A DNA stretch of 14,348 nucleotides from Microcaldota archaeon (lineage in GTDB: Archaea; Micrarchaeota; Micrarchaeia; Micrarchaeales; Micrarchaeaceae): the NCBI GenBank assembly GCA_021792115.1, contig JAJYVI010000015.1, positions 1-14,348 on the forward strand. The letters are read 5' to 3'. A program made the translations under genes and the position numbers. The notes below the pieces were generated by a model. That model had not been told where the DNA came from and made no database searches. It was given only the letters and a program-made list of their open reading frames with translations. Of this stretch, positions 1-7,377 are shown one piece after another (the stretch's first letter is position 1; each line of letters starts with the position of its first letter).

Positions 1-114
1 CCAGCCGTATGTCATCAGGTATTCCATTGCGCTCTGCGCTTTTGTGTTGTTATCTGAATTACCTTTTTGATAAAACTTTTTTCTAAAAAGTTTTGCATTG
101 GTGGGTTGCGCCAT
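1..114 (-). CDS. Archaeal type IV pilin-like protein (class III prepilin), N-terminal fragment
   Basis: Only the first 38 codons lie in the window; the gene continues past the left edge. Reading from the ATG at 114, a basic N-terminal stretch (K12, K13, K17) leads to K25-A26-Q27-S28-A29-M30-E31-Y32-L33-M34-T35-Y36-G37-W38. This is the archaeal class III prepilin pattern: a cleavage site after A26, Glu at +5 of the mature protein, and the start of the hydrophobic assembly helix. Proteins of this kind are cut by an EppA/PibD-type prepilin peptidase and assembled into pili or retained as pseudopilins. A Shine-Dalgarno-like AAGGA sits about five bases before the ATG, and a TATA-like box lies about 50 bases upstream. 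The mature domain is outside the window, so the subtype is unknown; the prepilin class itself is fairly secure. Confidence 0.8.
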   Translation of the reverse strand, partial: MAQPTNAKLFRKKFYQKGNSDNNTKAQSAMEYLMTYGW

Positions 115-160
115 GGAATTCCTTTTGTTTTATTTATTTTTATAATAATAGATAAAAATG

Positions 161-168
161 CTTATAAA
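161..168 (-). promoter_or_regulatory. Candidate TATA box for the pilin-like gene
   Basis: On the minus strand this reads TTTATAAG, preceded by an A-rich BRE-like stretch. A start site about 25 bases downstream would give a leader of roughly 20 bases before the ATG at 114, consistent with the AAGGA ribosome-binding site there. The background is AT-rich, so this rests on spacing. Confidence 0.4.
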
Positions 169-203
169 GATTTTGGAATAGCAGCAATAATATAGATTGT
201 GAT

Positions 204-236
204 ATTGTAATATGTAAAAAGATTGCAATATGTAAA
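204..236. repeat. Two imperfect copies of an 18-bp tandem unit
   Basis: ATTGTAATATGTAAA (204-218) recurs as ATTGCAATATGTAAA (222-236) with one mismatch and an 18-base period. It lies between the stop of the DHH gene and the pilin-like promoter. It may be replication slippage in AT-rich DNA; no function can be read from it. Confidence 0.5.
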
Positions 237-301
237 TATAATGTTATATTTTTACTTTTTAATTTTAGATATCTAAATTTGTGAGTAAATTGCAATGAAA
301 G

Positions 302-1723
302 TTATGCCTGCATAATTTTATTCTGAATCTGTTTTATAAGCTCACGCAGCACAGCCATTAGAGGTCCTTCATCAGGCGTTTTCATTTTTATGCTTGCAGC
401 TTCTGTATGCCCACCGCATGATTCAACATCTGAAAAAGAGTTCTTTATGCTGTTGAGCATGTTTATAAGTCCTATGCGCTCTGAGATGCTCTTGCTTATT
501 CTCACAGAAATAAACCTATTATAATATACTATTGTCACTGCATCGCCATACTTTGCTGAGATTACGTCTTGAAGCTTTGAGCTGTATCTTCCTGGAAGTA
601 TATAATCTCTGCCGTCTTCTTTTATTTTATCAAAATCAAGCGTGCATATGCGTATGCCATTACTTGAATGAATTTTCAGATTGCTAAGCCCTGTCTCAAT
701 CTGCTCATTAAGTATATTTTCTGCATGCAAGTACATCTCATGCATTTTTGCATTGTCATTTACAAGTTTGTAAATTTCGCCTATTCCCATGCTGCTGTAA
801 GCCCGTGTTCCTGTTATAAAATCAAGCACTGTTGAAGCTTCTGCAGCAGACGCAGAATCCAGCGCATATATACTATGGTCGCTTACAAGCGAAGCATTCA
901 TTAAAAGATCAATGCTTGCATCTGTAATGAAAGATGAAAATATGCTTGCTATCAGCCCTGCAGTTATGTTTGAATCGCTTCCAAAATTCCATGAATTTAT
1001 ATAATAGTGCATGGAATCAAATAGGGCTTTATTCTCATAAATATGATGGTCAAGCCATATCAACTTGTATTTTTTGGCAGTGTCGCTTATCTGGGGAAGA
1101 CTAGCATCAGATGATGCAAAATCTATAATCATAAGAAGAGGATTTTCTGCACTGTCATAGTTTCTGAATATAAGATTGTCATTGATGTATGAGTCCAAAT
1201 CATAAGCTATCGTGCGCTGCATCTCCCAAAATACATTTTTGTTTACAAAGATCTCCTGCAGCCGCATAACAGCAGAATAAACAGCAAGACCTCCACTTAC
1301 TCCATCTCCATCATTATGAAACCTTATTATGATTGGGGATCCTGAAAAAAAAGATTTTAGAAATTCCATAGCACAGATCTCAAGAGCATCGAACATTTTT
1401 GGTATAGCCTCTGTTTTTATCATTACCTGCATTTTGGCAAGCATTACATTTTTGTTTTTGCTGAAACCCAATAAGTCAGCACTAGCATGCGCATAAGACG
1501 ATATGCGATCTATAAGCTCTTGTTTATTTGACTTTCCTTCTATAGTTATAATATCTGGAGTATATATTCCTAATTCAGCTACCGTGCTTACATTAAATGA
1601 AATAATATCATATAGCTCTAGAACGATGTTTGATTTTACATTGACAGGTCTGTCAGAAAAAATCGTGTACTCTCCATTAACATGATTTGCGCATGAAACA
1701 ATTCCTCTTACAGAAAAAGGCAT
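302..1723 (-). CDS. DHH/DHHA1-family phosphoesterase (RecJ-like superfamily)
   Basis: A 473-residue protein with the metal-binding motifs of the DHH superfamily: RFHNDGDGVSGG at 134-145 (H136, D138, D140), an Asp at 201 in MIIDFASSD, the signature LDHH at 224-227, and a further Asp at 282 in ASLVSDHS. The C-terminal third (about 350-446) looks like DHHA1 and carries the substrate-binding CGGHTEAAS around 436-444. About 130 residues precede motif I and have no domain I can name. Family members hydrolyse phosphodiester bonds using Mn2+ (RecJ exonuclease, archaeal GAN, nano-RNases, cyclic-dinucleotide phosphodiesterases). A RecJ-like nuclease is the best guess, but substrate cannot be assigned. 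There is no Shine-Dalgarno match before the ATG and the upstream DNA is TATA-like, so a leaderless transcript is possible. It lies 226 bases downstream of the mevalonate pair on the same strand. Confidence 0.85.
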   Translation of the reverse strand: MPFSVRGIVSCANHVNGEYTIFSDRPVNVKSNIVLELYDIISFNVSTVAELGIYTPDIITIEGKSNKQELIDRISSYAHASADLLGFSKNKNVMLAKMQVMIKTEAIPKMFDALEICAMEFLKSFFSGSPIIIRFHNDGDGVSGGLAVYSAVMRLQEIFVNKNVFWEMQRTIAYDLDSYINDNLIFRNYDSAENPLLMIIDFASSDASLPQISDTAKKYKLIWLDHHIYENKALFDSMHYYINSWNFGSDSNITAGLIASIFSSFITDASIDLLMNASLVSDHSIYALDSASAAEASTVLDFITGTRAYSSMGIGEIYKLVNDNAKMHEMYLHAENILNEQIETGLSNLKIHSSNGIRICTLDFDKIKEDGRDYILPGRYSSKLQDVISAKYGDAVTIVYYNRFISVRISKSISERIGLINMLNSIKNSFSDVESCGGHTEAASIKMKTPDEGPLMAVLRELIKQIQNKIMQA

Positions 1724-1949
1724 TTTATCAGTGTATAGTAGTAATAAATGTGTAATAAATAAAGCAATAATAAATAAATGGATAGTGCAATGATGTATAA
1801 TAATATAGATATTCCTAATACCTTCTATCTCCTAATATTTTATTAACCTATAAGAGTTAATTATATTTACTAAAGTATATGTTTATATATTTTATTATAA
1901 ATATAACATATATATAGGTTCGATATATCAAATTTAGATTAGGAAATGC

Positions 1950-3077
1950 TCATATTTCAAGTATTTTTAATTCGTTTTTACTTAACAAAAATTCTTTTAA
2001 TTGGGAATAGTCTTCATCATTGATTGTGATCGCAGCTATGGCGTCCTTTCCACCTGCACCAGGAAGCCGTGCTACCAATGCACCATGCCTTTTGCACTCC
2101 TCTATCAATTCTGTTGCCTCGTCATCTTCTATATCTATTCCTGCTCTGACACCTAGCTCTTTGGTAACCAACCTTGCGCTGTCAAATGCTGCCCTAAATT
2201 TAGCAAGGTCTTCTAGATCTCCGCTGCCTTTTGACAATTTTCTAAGATAAAATATAGCAAGCTCATCCTGCTCATTTATTTTTGCAATTATCTTGTTATA
2301 TTCATTGGGATTTTTTGCTTTAAATTCATTAACTTTTGAAACGAGGGAAACTGTTATAGCTGCATTGCCGATATAATTAGCCATTAATATCTTGAAATTT
2401 CTTGGCAATGATATAGGTTCTATTTTATAATCCCAATGCTGTTCTACTATATTTTTTATGTCCTTGTATGAATATTCTTTTGGAAAATTATTTAGTATTT
2501 CAGGAGAATATCTTGTATATACAATGCTGCCGTAAGTCGCAGCAGCAATGTCGAATCCGCTGCCAACCTTTCCGGTCGCAACACTATGTGCTAACTGAGA
2601 AAGCTTATGAGCTGCTTCATTCTCCATAGGATCTATTCCATATGCTGCAAGAATACCTTTAATAGCAGTAACAATTACTGCTGCGCTTGCGCCTAAGCCA
2701 CTCTTGGATAATTTTCCAGACTCAAGAGTGTATGCAAACTGCCTGTCATTTTTTGTGCTTACTTTAAGCCCTTTTATATTTTTGCCTTTTGATAATGCAT
2801 ACATGCTTGCAATTTCGCAGCTTGTTTTAAGAAGATTAAGCATCTGCGAGGCATCAGGGCTGATTTCCCCTGTAATTAGATTGATTGATCCATTGTATTT
2901 TTCATCAAGATCATATGCAGAGAGATTTACATCATTGTTATCAAGTAATGTTATTCTTGCAGTCACATATGCATTATCAGTTGTTGTTACCAACCCTACA
3001 TTCGGTCTCTCTAGAATTGCATAGCCACCAAGCCACAATATCTTGCCAGGTGCTTTAGATTCAATAACGCTGCTCAT
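1950..3077 (-). CDS. Phosphomevalonate kinase (GHMP kinase family)
   Basis: Predicted to convert mevalonate 5-phosphate to the 5-diphosphate using ATP, in cytosolic isoprenoid synthesis. The 375-residue sequence opens with KAPGKILWLGGYAILERPN (8-26), the GHMP motif 1 form that resembles eukaryotic and Sulfolobus phosphomevalonate kinases. The GHMP ATP-binding loop SKSGLGASAA is at 124-133, the conserved GSGFDIAAA with a likely catalytic Asp at 172-180, and the C-terminal motif LPGAGGKDA at 338-346. Length fits the family. It begins 13 bases after the stop of the diphosphomevalonate decarboxylase gene, so the two are almost certainly co-transcribed with this gene second. Mevalonate kinase is a possible alternative for a GHMP kinase, but the motif 1 form and the partner gene favour the phosphomevalonate enzyme. 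Confidence 0.88.
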   Translation of the reverse strand: MSSVIESKAPGKILWLGGYAILERPNVGLVTTTDNAYVTARITLLDNNDVNLSAYDLDEKYNGSINLITGEISPDASQMLNLLKTSCEIASMYALSKGKNIKGLKVSTKNDRQFAYTLESGKLSKSGLGASAAVIVTAIKGILAAYGIDPMENEAAHKLSQLAHSVATGKVGSGFDIAAATYGSIVYTRYSPEILNNFPKEYSYKDIKNIVEQHWDYKIEPISLPRNFKILMANYIGNAAITVSLVSKVNEFKAKNPNEYNKIIAKINEQDELAIFYLRKLSKGSGDLEDLAKFRAAFDSARLVTKELGVRAGIDIEDDEATELIEECKRHGALVARLPGAGGKDAIAAITINDEDYSQLKEFLLSKNELKILEI

Positions 3078-3090
3078 CCTGCCACGCAGT

Positions 3091-4176
3091 CTATTTTAGA
3101 AATTTTAATATATTGTCTTTTGTAATAAGACTCTTTTGGGAGTTAAGCATTACAGGACCTGACCCTATTTTTACAGATATGATATCTTTTACCCCATCAA
3201 TATGTTTCAACATGCTAATTATTTTTGACTTATTTTCCTGAAGCGTTATTATATGCGCATTCGGCCCTGCATCAAATGTATATGCACCTATTGTTTTCCC
3301 TTTACTTTGATTTAATTCATGTATTGCATAAATAATCTCGCGAGATATGTCATTTAAATAGAATATAGGAGGGTATGTATCTAGCATAACAGCATGCAGG
3401 TCATTGCTTTCTTTCATTATCAACATTCCCATTGTATCAAAGTCTCTTGATTTTATTGCTTGTATTAATTGAGGCGTTATGCTTTCCTCAACATATTTAG
3501 GCCTTAGTTTATATAATGGACTTGTCTCAACTGTCTGCTTCATTCCTGCTCTTGATGAGATTTTCTTCTTTCCTGGATCTACTATTGCAACTATATCCAT
3601 CAGCTCTGGCCAGTAGTTCTCATCAATAATCTGTTCAACATATGAATCAGAACCGTCTTTTTTACTGCCTCCTTTATTCCACTTTGCTATGCCGCCAACA
3701 ATACTTCGACAGGAGCTTCCGCTTCCTTGCCTTGCAATTATTGACATTTTTCTTGTAGACAATTTAAGCCCCAACGCACTATTACAAGCATATACTAATG
3801 TAGATACTCCTGATGCACTTGATGCAAGCCCTGCAGCAGTAGGAAAAGAGTTCTTAGACACTATAAGAGCCTTTTTACTAGTCCCTGCCATTTTGCGCAT
3901 TATATCTACAATTTTGAATCTTTCCTTCGTGTCCTTGTTTTCCAAATCCTGAATTTCGCCATTTAAAACAAATATATCTGATTTAATTGCATCTGAAAAT
4001 AATACACTTGTTATTGTATGCACGTCTTTATTGTCAAGAGTCATGCTTATTGAGGAGTTAAATGGTAATATAAGGTTCTCGTCTTTCTTGCCCCAGTATT
4101 TTGAAAATGCAATATTAGATGATCCTTTTGCAGTAAATACTTTGCTAAGCAAGTCTTGCACTATTTTTTTATCCAT
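3091..4176 (-). CDS. mvaD: Diphosphomevalonate decarboxylase
   Basis: Catalyses ATP-dependent decarboxylation of mevalonate 5-diphosphate to isopentenyl diphosphate, the last step of the classical mevalonate pathway. The 361-residue protein keeps the family signatures: NIAFSKYWGKKDENL at 21-35 with the KYWGK lysine, FPTAAGLASSASG (111-123), GSGSSCRS (151-158) with the substrate-binding Arg at 157, and YTFDAGPNA (299-307) with the catalytic Asp at 302, the same number as in the yeast enzyme. These residues argue against the related mevalonate 3-kinases of Thermoplasma, which have diverged at the decarboxylation residues. It is first of a two-gene operon with phosphomevalonate kinase. TTAAATAA-type stretches lie 20-40 bases upstream of the ATG and no ribosome-binding site is obvious, so the message may be leaderless or nearly so. 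Confidence 0.93.
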   Translation of the reverse strand: MDKKIVQDLLSKVFTAKGSSNIAFSKYWGKKDENLILPFNSSISMTLDNKDVHTITSVLFSDAIKSDIFVLNGEIQDLENKDTKERFKIVDIMRKMAGTSKKALIVSKNSFPTAAGLASSASGVSTLVYACNSALGLKLSTRKMSIIARQGSGSSCRSIVGGIAKWNKGGSKKDGSDSYVEQIIDENYWPELMDIVAIVDPGKKKISSRAGMKQTVETSPLYKLRPKYVEESITPQLIQAIKSRDFDTMGMLIMKESNDLHAVMLDTYPPIFYLNDISREIIYAIHELNQSKGKTIGAYTFDAGPNAHIITLQENKSKIISMLKHIDGVKDIISVKIGSGPVMLNSQKSLITKDNILKFLK

Positions 4177-4424
4177 AACTACGCCATATTTTATTTAATT
4201 TATTTAATTTTACTTTAATTTAATTTGTAATAGTTTAATAATCTTACGATTTAAAACGAAATATCAAAATCTTCTTTTTCCATGATAAAGATTGTTTCAG
4301 CACTTATATTTATATAACTTAATCCTTCTTCTTTAAGTGTTTTACTAAAATATTAAGTTATTTTTCTTTACCATAAAGCACATGTGAGTCTGATTTTGGC
4401 TTGGTATCAAATAATTTTATATGT

Positions 4425-4453
4425 ATTCACTTAGTAATCCTATTCACTAAGTA
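4425..4453. repeat. Paired ATTCACTTAGTA / ATTCACTAAGTA repeat, possible operator
   Basis: ATTCACTTAGTA (4425-4436) and ATTCACTAAGTA (4442-4453) are direct copies with one mismatch and a 17-base period. Their cores ACTTAGT (4429-4435) and ACTAAGT (4446-4452) are also exact inverted repeats. It lies about 55 bases upstream of the rfcS TATA box, where a regulator could bind. A related arrangement occurs at 6012-6034. Function is conjecture. Confidence 0.4.
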
Positions 4454-4506
4454 TATATGTTATAAAATTGTATAAAAATAATCATTGAAAACCAATTCTC
4501 AATATG

Positions 4507-4514
4507 TTTAAATA
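4507..4514 (+). promoter_or_regulatory. Candidate TATA box for rfcS
   Basis: TTTAAATA, a canonical archaeal TATA element, centred 46 bases before the rfcS ATG. Transcription starting about 25 bases downstream would leave a leader of about 20 bases. The same octamer precedes the secreted-protein gene at 13819. Confidence 0.55.
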
Positions 4515-4556
4515 ATTTGCCTGCAAATATGTGTTTAAAGCTATTACTGGGATTAA

Positions 4557-5513
4557 ATGCTACTTGATCTACCTTGGACTGAAAAATATAGGCCTCATAA
4601 ACTGTCAGAAGTTATTGGCCAGGACCTTATTGTAAGTAGGCTTAAGGAATTTGTCAAAAATAAAAATTTTCCAAACATGATATTTGCAGGCAGTGCTGGC
4701 GTAGGTAAAACAACATGCGCAATTGCCATGGCAAATGATCTTTATAATGACGAGCTGCCTGGTGCGTTTAAAGAGCTTAATGCCAGCGACACTCGCGGAA
4801 TAGATGTAATTCGCGGAGAAGTCAAGGAATTTGCAAAAACTATTGCGCTTTCAAAGGTGCACATAAAAATAATCTTTCTTGATGAAGCTGATTCTCTCAC
4901 AGCAGATGCACAGCATGCCTTGAGAAGGACAATGGAAAAGTTTTCATCAGAAACGCGATTTATATTAAGTGCAAACTACGCAAGCAAGATAATAGAGCCT
5001 ATTCAAAGCAGGTGTGTAGTATTTAGGTTCAAGCCTCTGACAGAGGATAATATACGAGAATATGTTAAGCATATTGCATCAAACGAGGAACTTTCTATTG
5101 ATGAAAAAGCAGTCAAAGCACTGATTTATATTAGCGAAGGAGACCTTAGGAAGTTAACAAACATAATGCAGACAGCTGCAATGCAAAATAAAGAGATTAC
5201 TGAACAGACAGTATATGAGATAGCAGCAAGGGCAAGGCCCAAAGAGATAAGCACAATGCTTAAGTCTGCAGCATCCAAAAACTTTGATGCTGCAAGAAGA
5301 GAACTTGATCAACTTATATTAAAATATGGGATGTCTGGAGAGGATATACTTACGCAATGTTATAGAGAAGCACAGAGCATGGATATTGACGAGCATATGA
5401 AACTAATGATAATAAGCGATATAGGGGAGGCAAATTTTAGGATAGTTGAGGGCGCAAATGAAAGAATACAGCTGGAGGCGATGCTTGCGCATATTGCGTT
5501 GAATGCAAAGTAA
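4557..5513 (+). CDS. rfcS: Replication factor C small subunit (clamp loader ATPase)
   Basis: An AAA+ ATPase that, with the RFC large subunit, opens the PCNA ring and loads it at primer-template junctions. The 318-residue length is typical of archaeal RfcS. Visible motifs in order: PWTEKYRPHKLSEVIGQ near the N-terminus (RFC box II), Walker A GSAGVGKTT at 45-53, Walker B IIFLDEAD at 105-112, sensor 1 LSAN at 137-140, the SRC arginine-finger motif at 151-153, and sensor 2 GDLRKL at 195-200. The C-terminal 90 residues match the helical collar domain. The Walker A loop has Ser-Ala where Pro-Pro is commoner, which should not prevent nucleotide binding. The large subunit is not in the window. The following gene starts 8 bases after the stop and is probably co-transcribed. 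Confidence 0.96.
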   Translation: MLLDLPWTEKYRPHKLSEVIGQDLIVSRLKEFVKNKNFPNMIFAGSAGVGKTTCAIAMANDLYNDELPGAFKELNASDTRGIDVIRGEVKEFAKTIALSKVHIKIIFLDEADSLTADAQHALRRTMEKFSSETRFILSANYASKIIEPIQSRCVVFRFKPLTEDNIREYVKHIASNEELSIDEKAVKALIYISEGDLRKLTNIMQTAAMQNKEITEQTVYEIAARARPKEISTMLKSAASKNFDAARRELDQLILKYGMSGEDILTQCYREAQSMDIDEHMKLMIISDIGEANFRIVEGANERIQLEAMLAHIALNAK

Positions 5514-5521
5514 GCGATCTT

Positions 5522-5905
5522 ATGGCAAAAAAGAAAAGAAGCTTAGACAGTATAATAGAGGAATTTGAAGACTATGAAAAAGAAAAAAGAAGTAGGCGAA
5601 GCCGAGCTGAAGATACAAATGAAATAGCAAATAAAATACCAATAGGCAGAATAGAGCAGTTTTTTGAAAAGATAAGTGTAGCTGCAGTGAAGCTCAGTGA
5701 TTCGCTTGATGCAGGGGATATTATAGAGGTGGGTTCTGAAGAAGAAGCCATAAGGCAGCGTGTTGAAAGCATAGAAATAGACAAGAAAAGTGTCAGTCAT
5801 GCAGAAGCAGGCGATAGCATAGGAATCAAATTAAAGTGGAAAGTTAATAAAGGAGACAATGTATATAAAATTATAAATTTAGACACACAAGAATTTGCAG
5901 ACTGA
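5522..5905 (+). CDS. Small protein with EF-Tu domain 2-like beta-barrel
   Basis: 127 residues in two parts. The first 35 or so are highly charged (KKKR, then EDYEKEKRSRRSR), probably helical or disordered. Residues about 41-118 resemble the beta-barrel that forms domain 2 of translation elongation factors and occurs alone in small 'elongation factor-like' proteins: IGRIEQFFEKISVAAVKLSD, then GDIIEVG, then GDSIGIKLKWKV and GDNVYKI. There is no GTPase domain, so it is not an elongation factor. Stand-alone barrels of this kind are usually about 85 residues, so the charged N-terminal tail is extra. It starts 8 bases after rfcS and likely shares its transcript. Its role is unknown; a nucleic-acid- or ribosome-binding accessory is only a guess. 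No other start fits better. Confidence 0.75.
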   Translation: MAKKKRSLDSIIEEFEDYEKEKRSRRSRAEDTNEIANKIPIGRIEQFFEKISVAAVKLSDSLDAGDIIEVGSEEEAIRQRVESIEIDKKSVSHAEAGDSIGIKLKWKVNKGDNVYKIINLDTQEFAD

Positions 5906-5911
5906 AGCCTA

Positions 5912-5916
5912 TTTTT
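5912..5916 (+). terminator. Possible oligo-T terminator after the rfcS operon
   Basis: A T5 run six bases after the stop of the barrel protein, with a T6 run further on at 5979-5984. Archaeal polymerase terminates at U-rich tracts without a hairpin. The intergenic DNA is AT-rich, so this is weak. Confidence 0.3.
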
Positions 5917-6011
5917 AATAGATATTTTAATGTTTTAGCACTAGGGTTTATTTTAAATCTTGATTATAATTTTATATATTTTTTATATATATCCTTTAAT
6001 ATGGCAGCTTG

Positions 6012-6034
6012 ATTCACTTAATTCACTACTAAGT
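6012..6034. repeat. ATTCACTTA / ATTCACTA / CTAAGTA repeat cluster
   Basis: ATTCACTTA (6012-6020) is followed immediately by ATTCACTA (6021-6028) and then CTAAGTA, giving a direct repeat with a TAAGT inverted end. It uses the same words as the repeat at 4425-4453. It sits in the convergent space between the barrel-protein gene and fen. It may be a small dispersed motif or chance. Confidence 0.35.
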
Positions 6035-6047
6035 AACTAAATTATAA

Positions 6048-6062
6048 TAAAAAAAGAAAAAA
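6048..6062 (-). terminator. Oligo-T terminator downstream of fen
   Basis: On the minus strand this is a nearly pure T tract interrupted by one C, beginning 27 bases after the fen stop codon. It is the clearest U-rich terminator in the window and is placed correctly for fen. No stable hairpin precedes it, as expected in archaea. Confidence 0.55.
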
Positions 6063-6088
6063 CTCTGCTTAGCAATTTTAGTTAGGTT

Positions 6089-7129
6089 TTAAAAGAGCCT
6101 TTTTTGATTTGATGCGCTGTTCTTCTTAATAATCTGGTCTACAAATTTTTCTATTCTTTCTACGCCAAAATCATTCTCCTCGCACATAAATTGCATCAAG
6201 CCGTGTTTGTCTACTCTATGCGAAAGCAAGGACTTTATATCCTCACTATTTAACTCCTTTACCTCAGGGTTCTTGAATAAATGTTCTACTTCATTAATAT
6301 TGAAGTCAAACTCCTTGCCGTATTTCTTCTTTATAAAGTCAGAGACTTCAAGAAGAGATGATGATTGTTTTGCTATCTTTAATGATGTCTTAGGCCCTAT
6401 GCCACTTATGCCGTCATTGAAATCAGTGCCAAGCATGAGACCTATCCATATTATTTGATCCTGTGTTACTCCTAGCGCAGCCTTTGTCTCTTCAAGATCT
6501 AGAAGCTCTGTTTCTACGTTTATATAGATGTTCTTATTTGGAAGTTTTCTTCTCCCTGATACAGACATGTTCCTAACAACCAGGGGGGCGCCGAATAGCA
6601 TTGTGTCATAATCCTGGCTTGCAACAGCATGCACAAGGCCTTGCCTGCACATGATACTTGCCTGAGCCTCGCCTTCACTTGGCGCATTAACATAGCCTAT
6701 TCCCATTAAGTCAAGAAGCTTCCGGGCGCTGTCTGCAATTTCCTTTGTGACTCGCGTGCTCACTCTTGCATACGCTCCTGCTTCCTCGACATGACCTTCC
6801 TCCTTTGCTTTCTGCCACATTTCATATGCCTCTTGCCTCTTTCTTGATCTTGCCTGGATTGTCCTCTGCTTAAGCATTGATGGAATTCCGTCAAAAATAT
6901 ATATTGGCTTTATATCATGCATGAGGAAATCAGAAGTCCTATAAAAAATGCCAGACAGGTGGCTTGTAACATTCCCATTCTTATTCATCAGAGGGGTGCC
7001 ATCCGGCTGTCGTATAGTTGTCAGAAACTGATATAACATATTATATGCATCGATAGCGACTGTTCTTCCGCCGAGTTCGTCGAGAGTAATTTTTCTTTTT
7101 GAAACAAGCTTACTCAAATCAACAGACAT
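6089..7129 (-). CDS. fen: Flap endonuclease 1 (FEN-1, XPG family)
   Basis: A structure-specific nuclease that removes 5' flaps during Okazaki fragment maturation and repair. Starting at the ATG at 7129 gives 346 residues and puts the acidic metal ligands at D27, D80, E152, E154, D173, D175 and D236, the numbering of Pyrococcus furiosus FEN-1. An in-frame TTG nine bases upstream is therefore not the likely start. Landmarks are AIDAYNMLYQFL, YIFDGIPS, PSEGEAQAS, ASQDYDTMLFG, SGRRKLP and the helix-hairpin-helix GISGIGPKTSLKIA. Two oddities: residue 2 is Ser where the family has an almost invariant Gly, and the protein ends in QKRLF, only the first part of a PCNA-interacting QxxLxxFF box. It is a single-gene unit, divergent from nuoI and convergent with the rfcS operon, followed by an oligo-T terminator. 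Confidence 0.95.
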   Translation of the reverse strand: MSVDLSKLVSKRKITLDELGGRTVAIDAYNMLYQFLTTIRQPDGTPLMNKNGNVTSHLSGIFYRTSDFLMHDIKPIYIFDGIPSMLKQRTIQARSRKRQEAYEMWQKAKEEGHVEEAGAYARVSTRVTKEIADSARKLLDLMGIGYVNAPSEGEAQASIMCRQGLVHAVASQDYDTMLFGAPLVVRNMSVSGRRKLPNKNIYINVETELLDLEETKAALGVTQDQIIWIGLMLGTDFNDGISGIGPKTSLKIAKQSSSLLEVSDFIKKKYGKEFDFNINEVEHLFKNPEVKELNSEDIKSLLSHRVDKHGLMQFMCEENDFGVERIEKFVDQIIKKNSASNQKRLF

Positions 7130-7377
7130 CAAAATCAATATTTTATTTTTAATTTTATTTTTAGAATAAATTTTATTAGTATTTTAACATTTTTTAAATA
7201 TAAAACATAAAGTTGTAAATATAAAAATTAAAATACAAATATAAATGCAAATATGCAAATAATATAATTAATAATATAGACTAGAAATGCATGCACTTAA
7301 TTAGAATTAATAAAGTACTTAATTAAAATTAATAAATTAATATTAATTATGCATAACCTTAATTTAATGATGATTAT

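Larger units (their letters stand above)
4177..4556. other. Divergent intergenic region between mvaD and rfcS (380 bases)
   Basis: Very AT-rich. The end next to mvaD (4185-4235) consists of iterated TTTAATT units that could supply the minus-strand TATA box. The other end holds the rfcS TATA box (4507-4514). Between them is a short repeat that is both direct and inverted (4425-4453). Open frames are only a few codons long, and no tRNA-like fold or other RNA gene was recognised. Confidence 0.6.

Noticed and set aside
204..236. Start of a CRISPR-like or iteron array
   Set aside because: Only two imperfect copies with no spacer and very AT-rich content.
3091..4176. Mevalonate 3-kinase as the identity of the GHMP protein
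   Set aside because: The decarboxylase residues (KYWGK lysine, Arg157 in GSGSSCRS, Asp302 in FDAGPNA) are all present.
7130..7138. TTG at 7138 as the FEN-1 start
   Set aside because: The ATG nine bases downstream gives active-site numbering equal to Pyrococcus FEN-1 and the expected short N-terminus.
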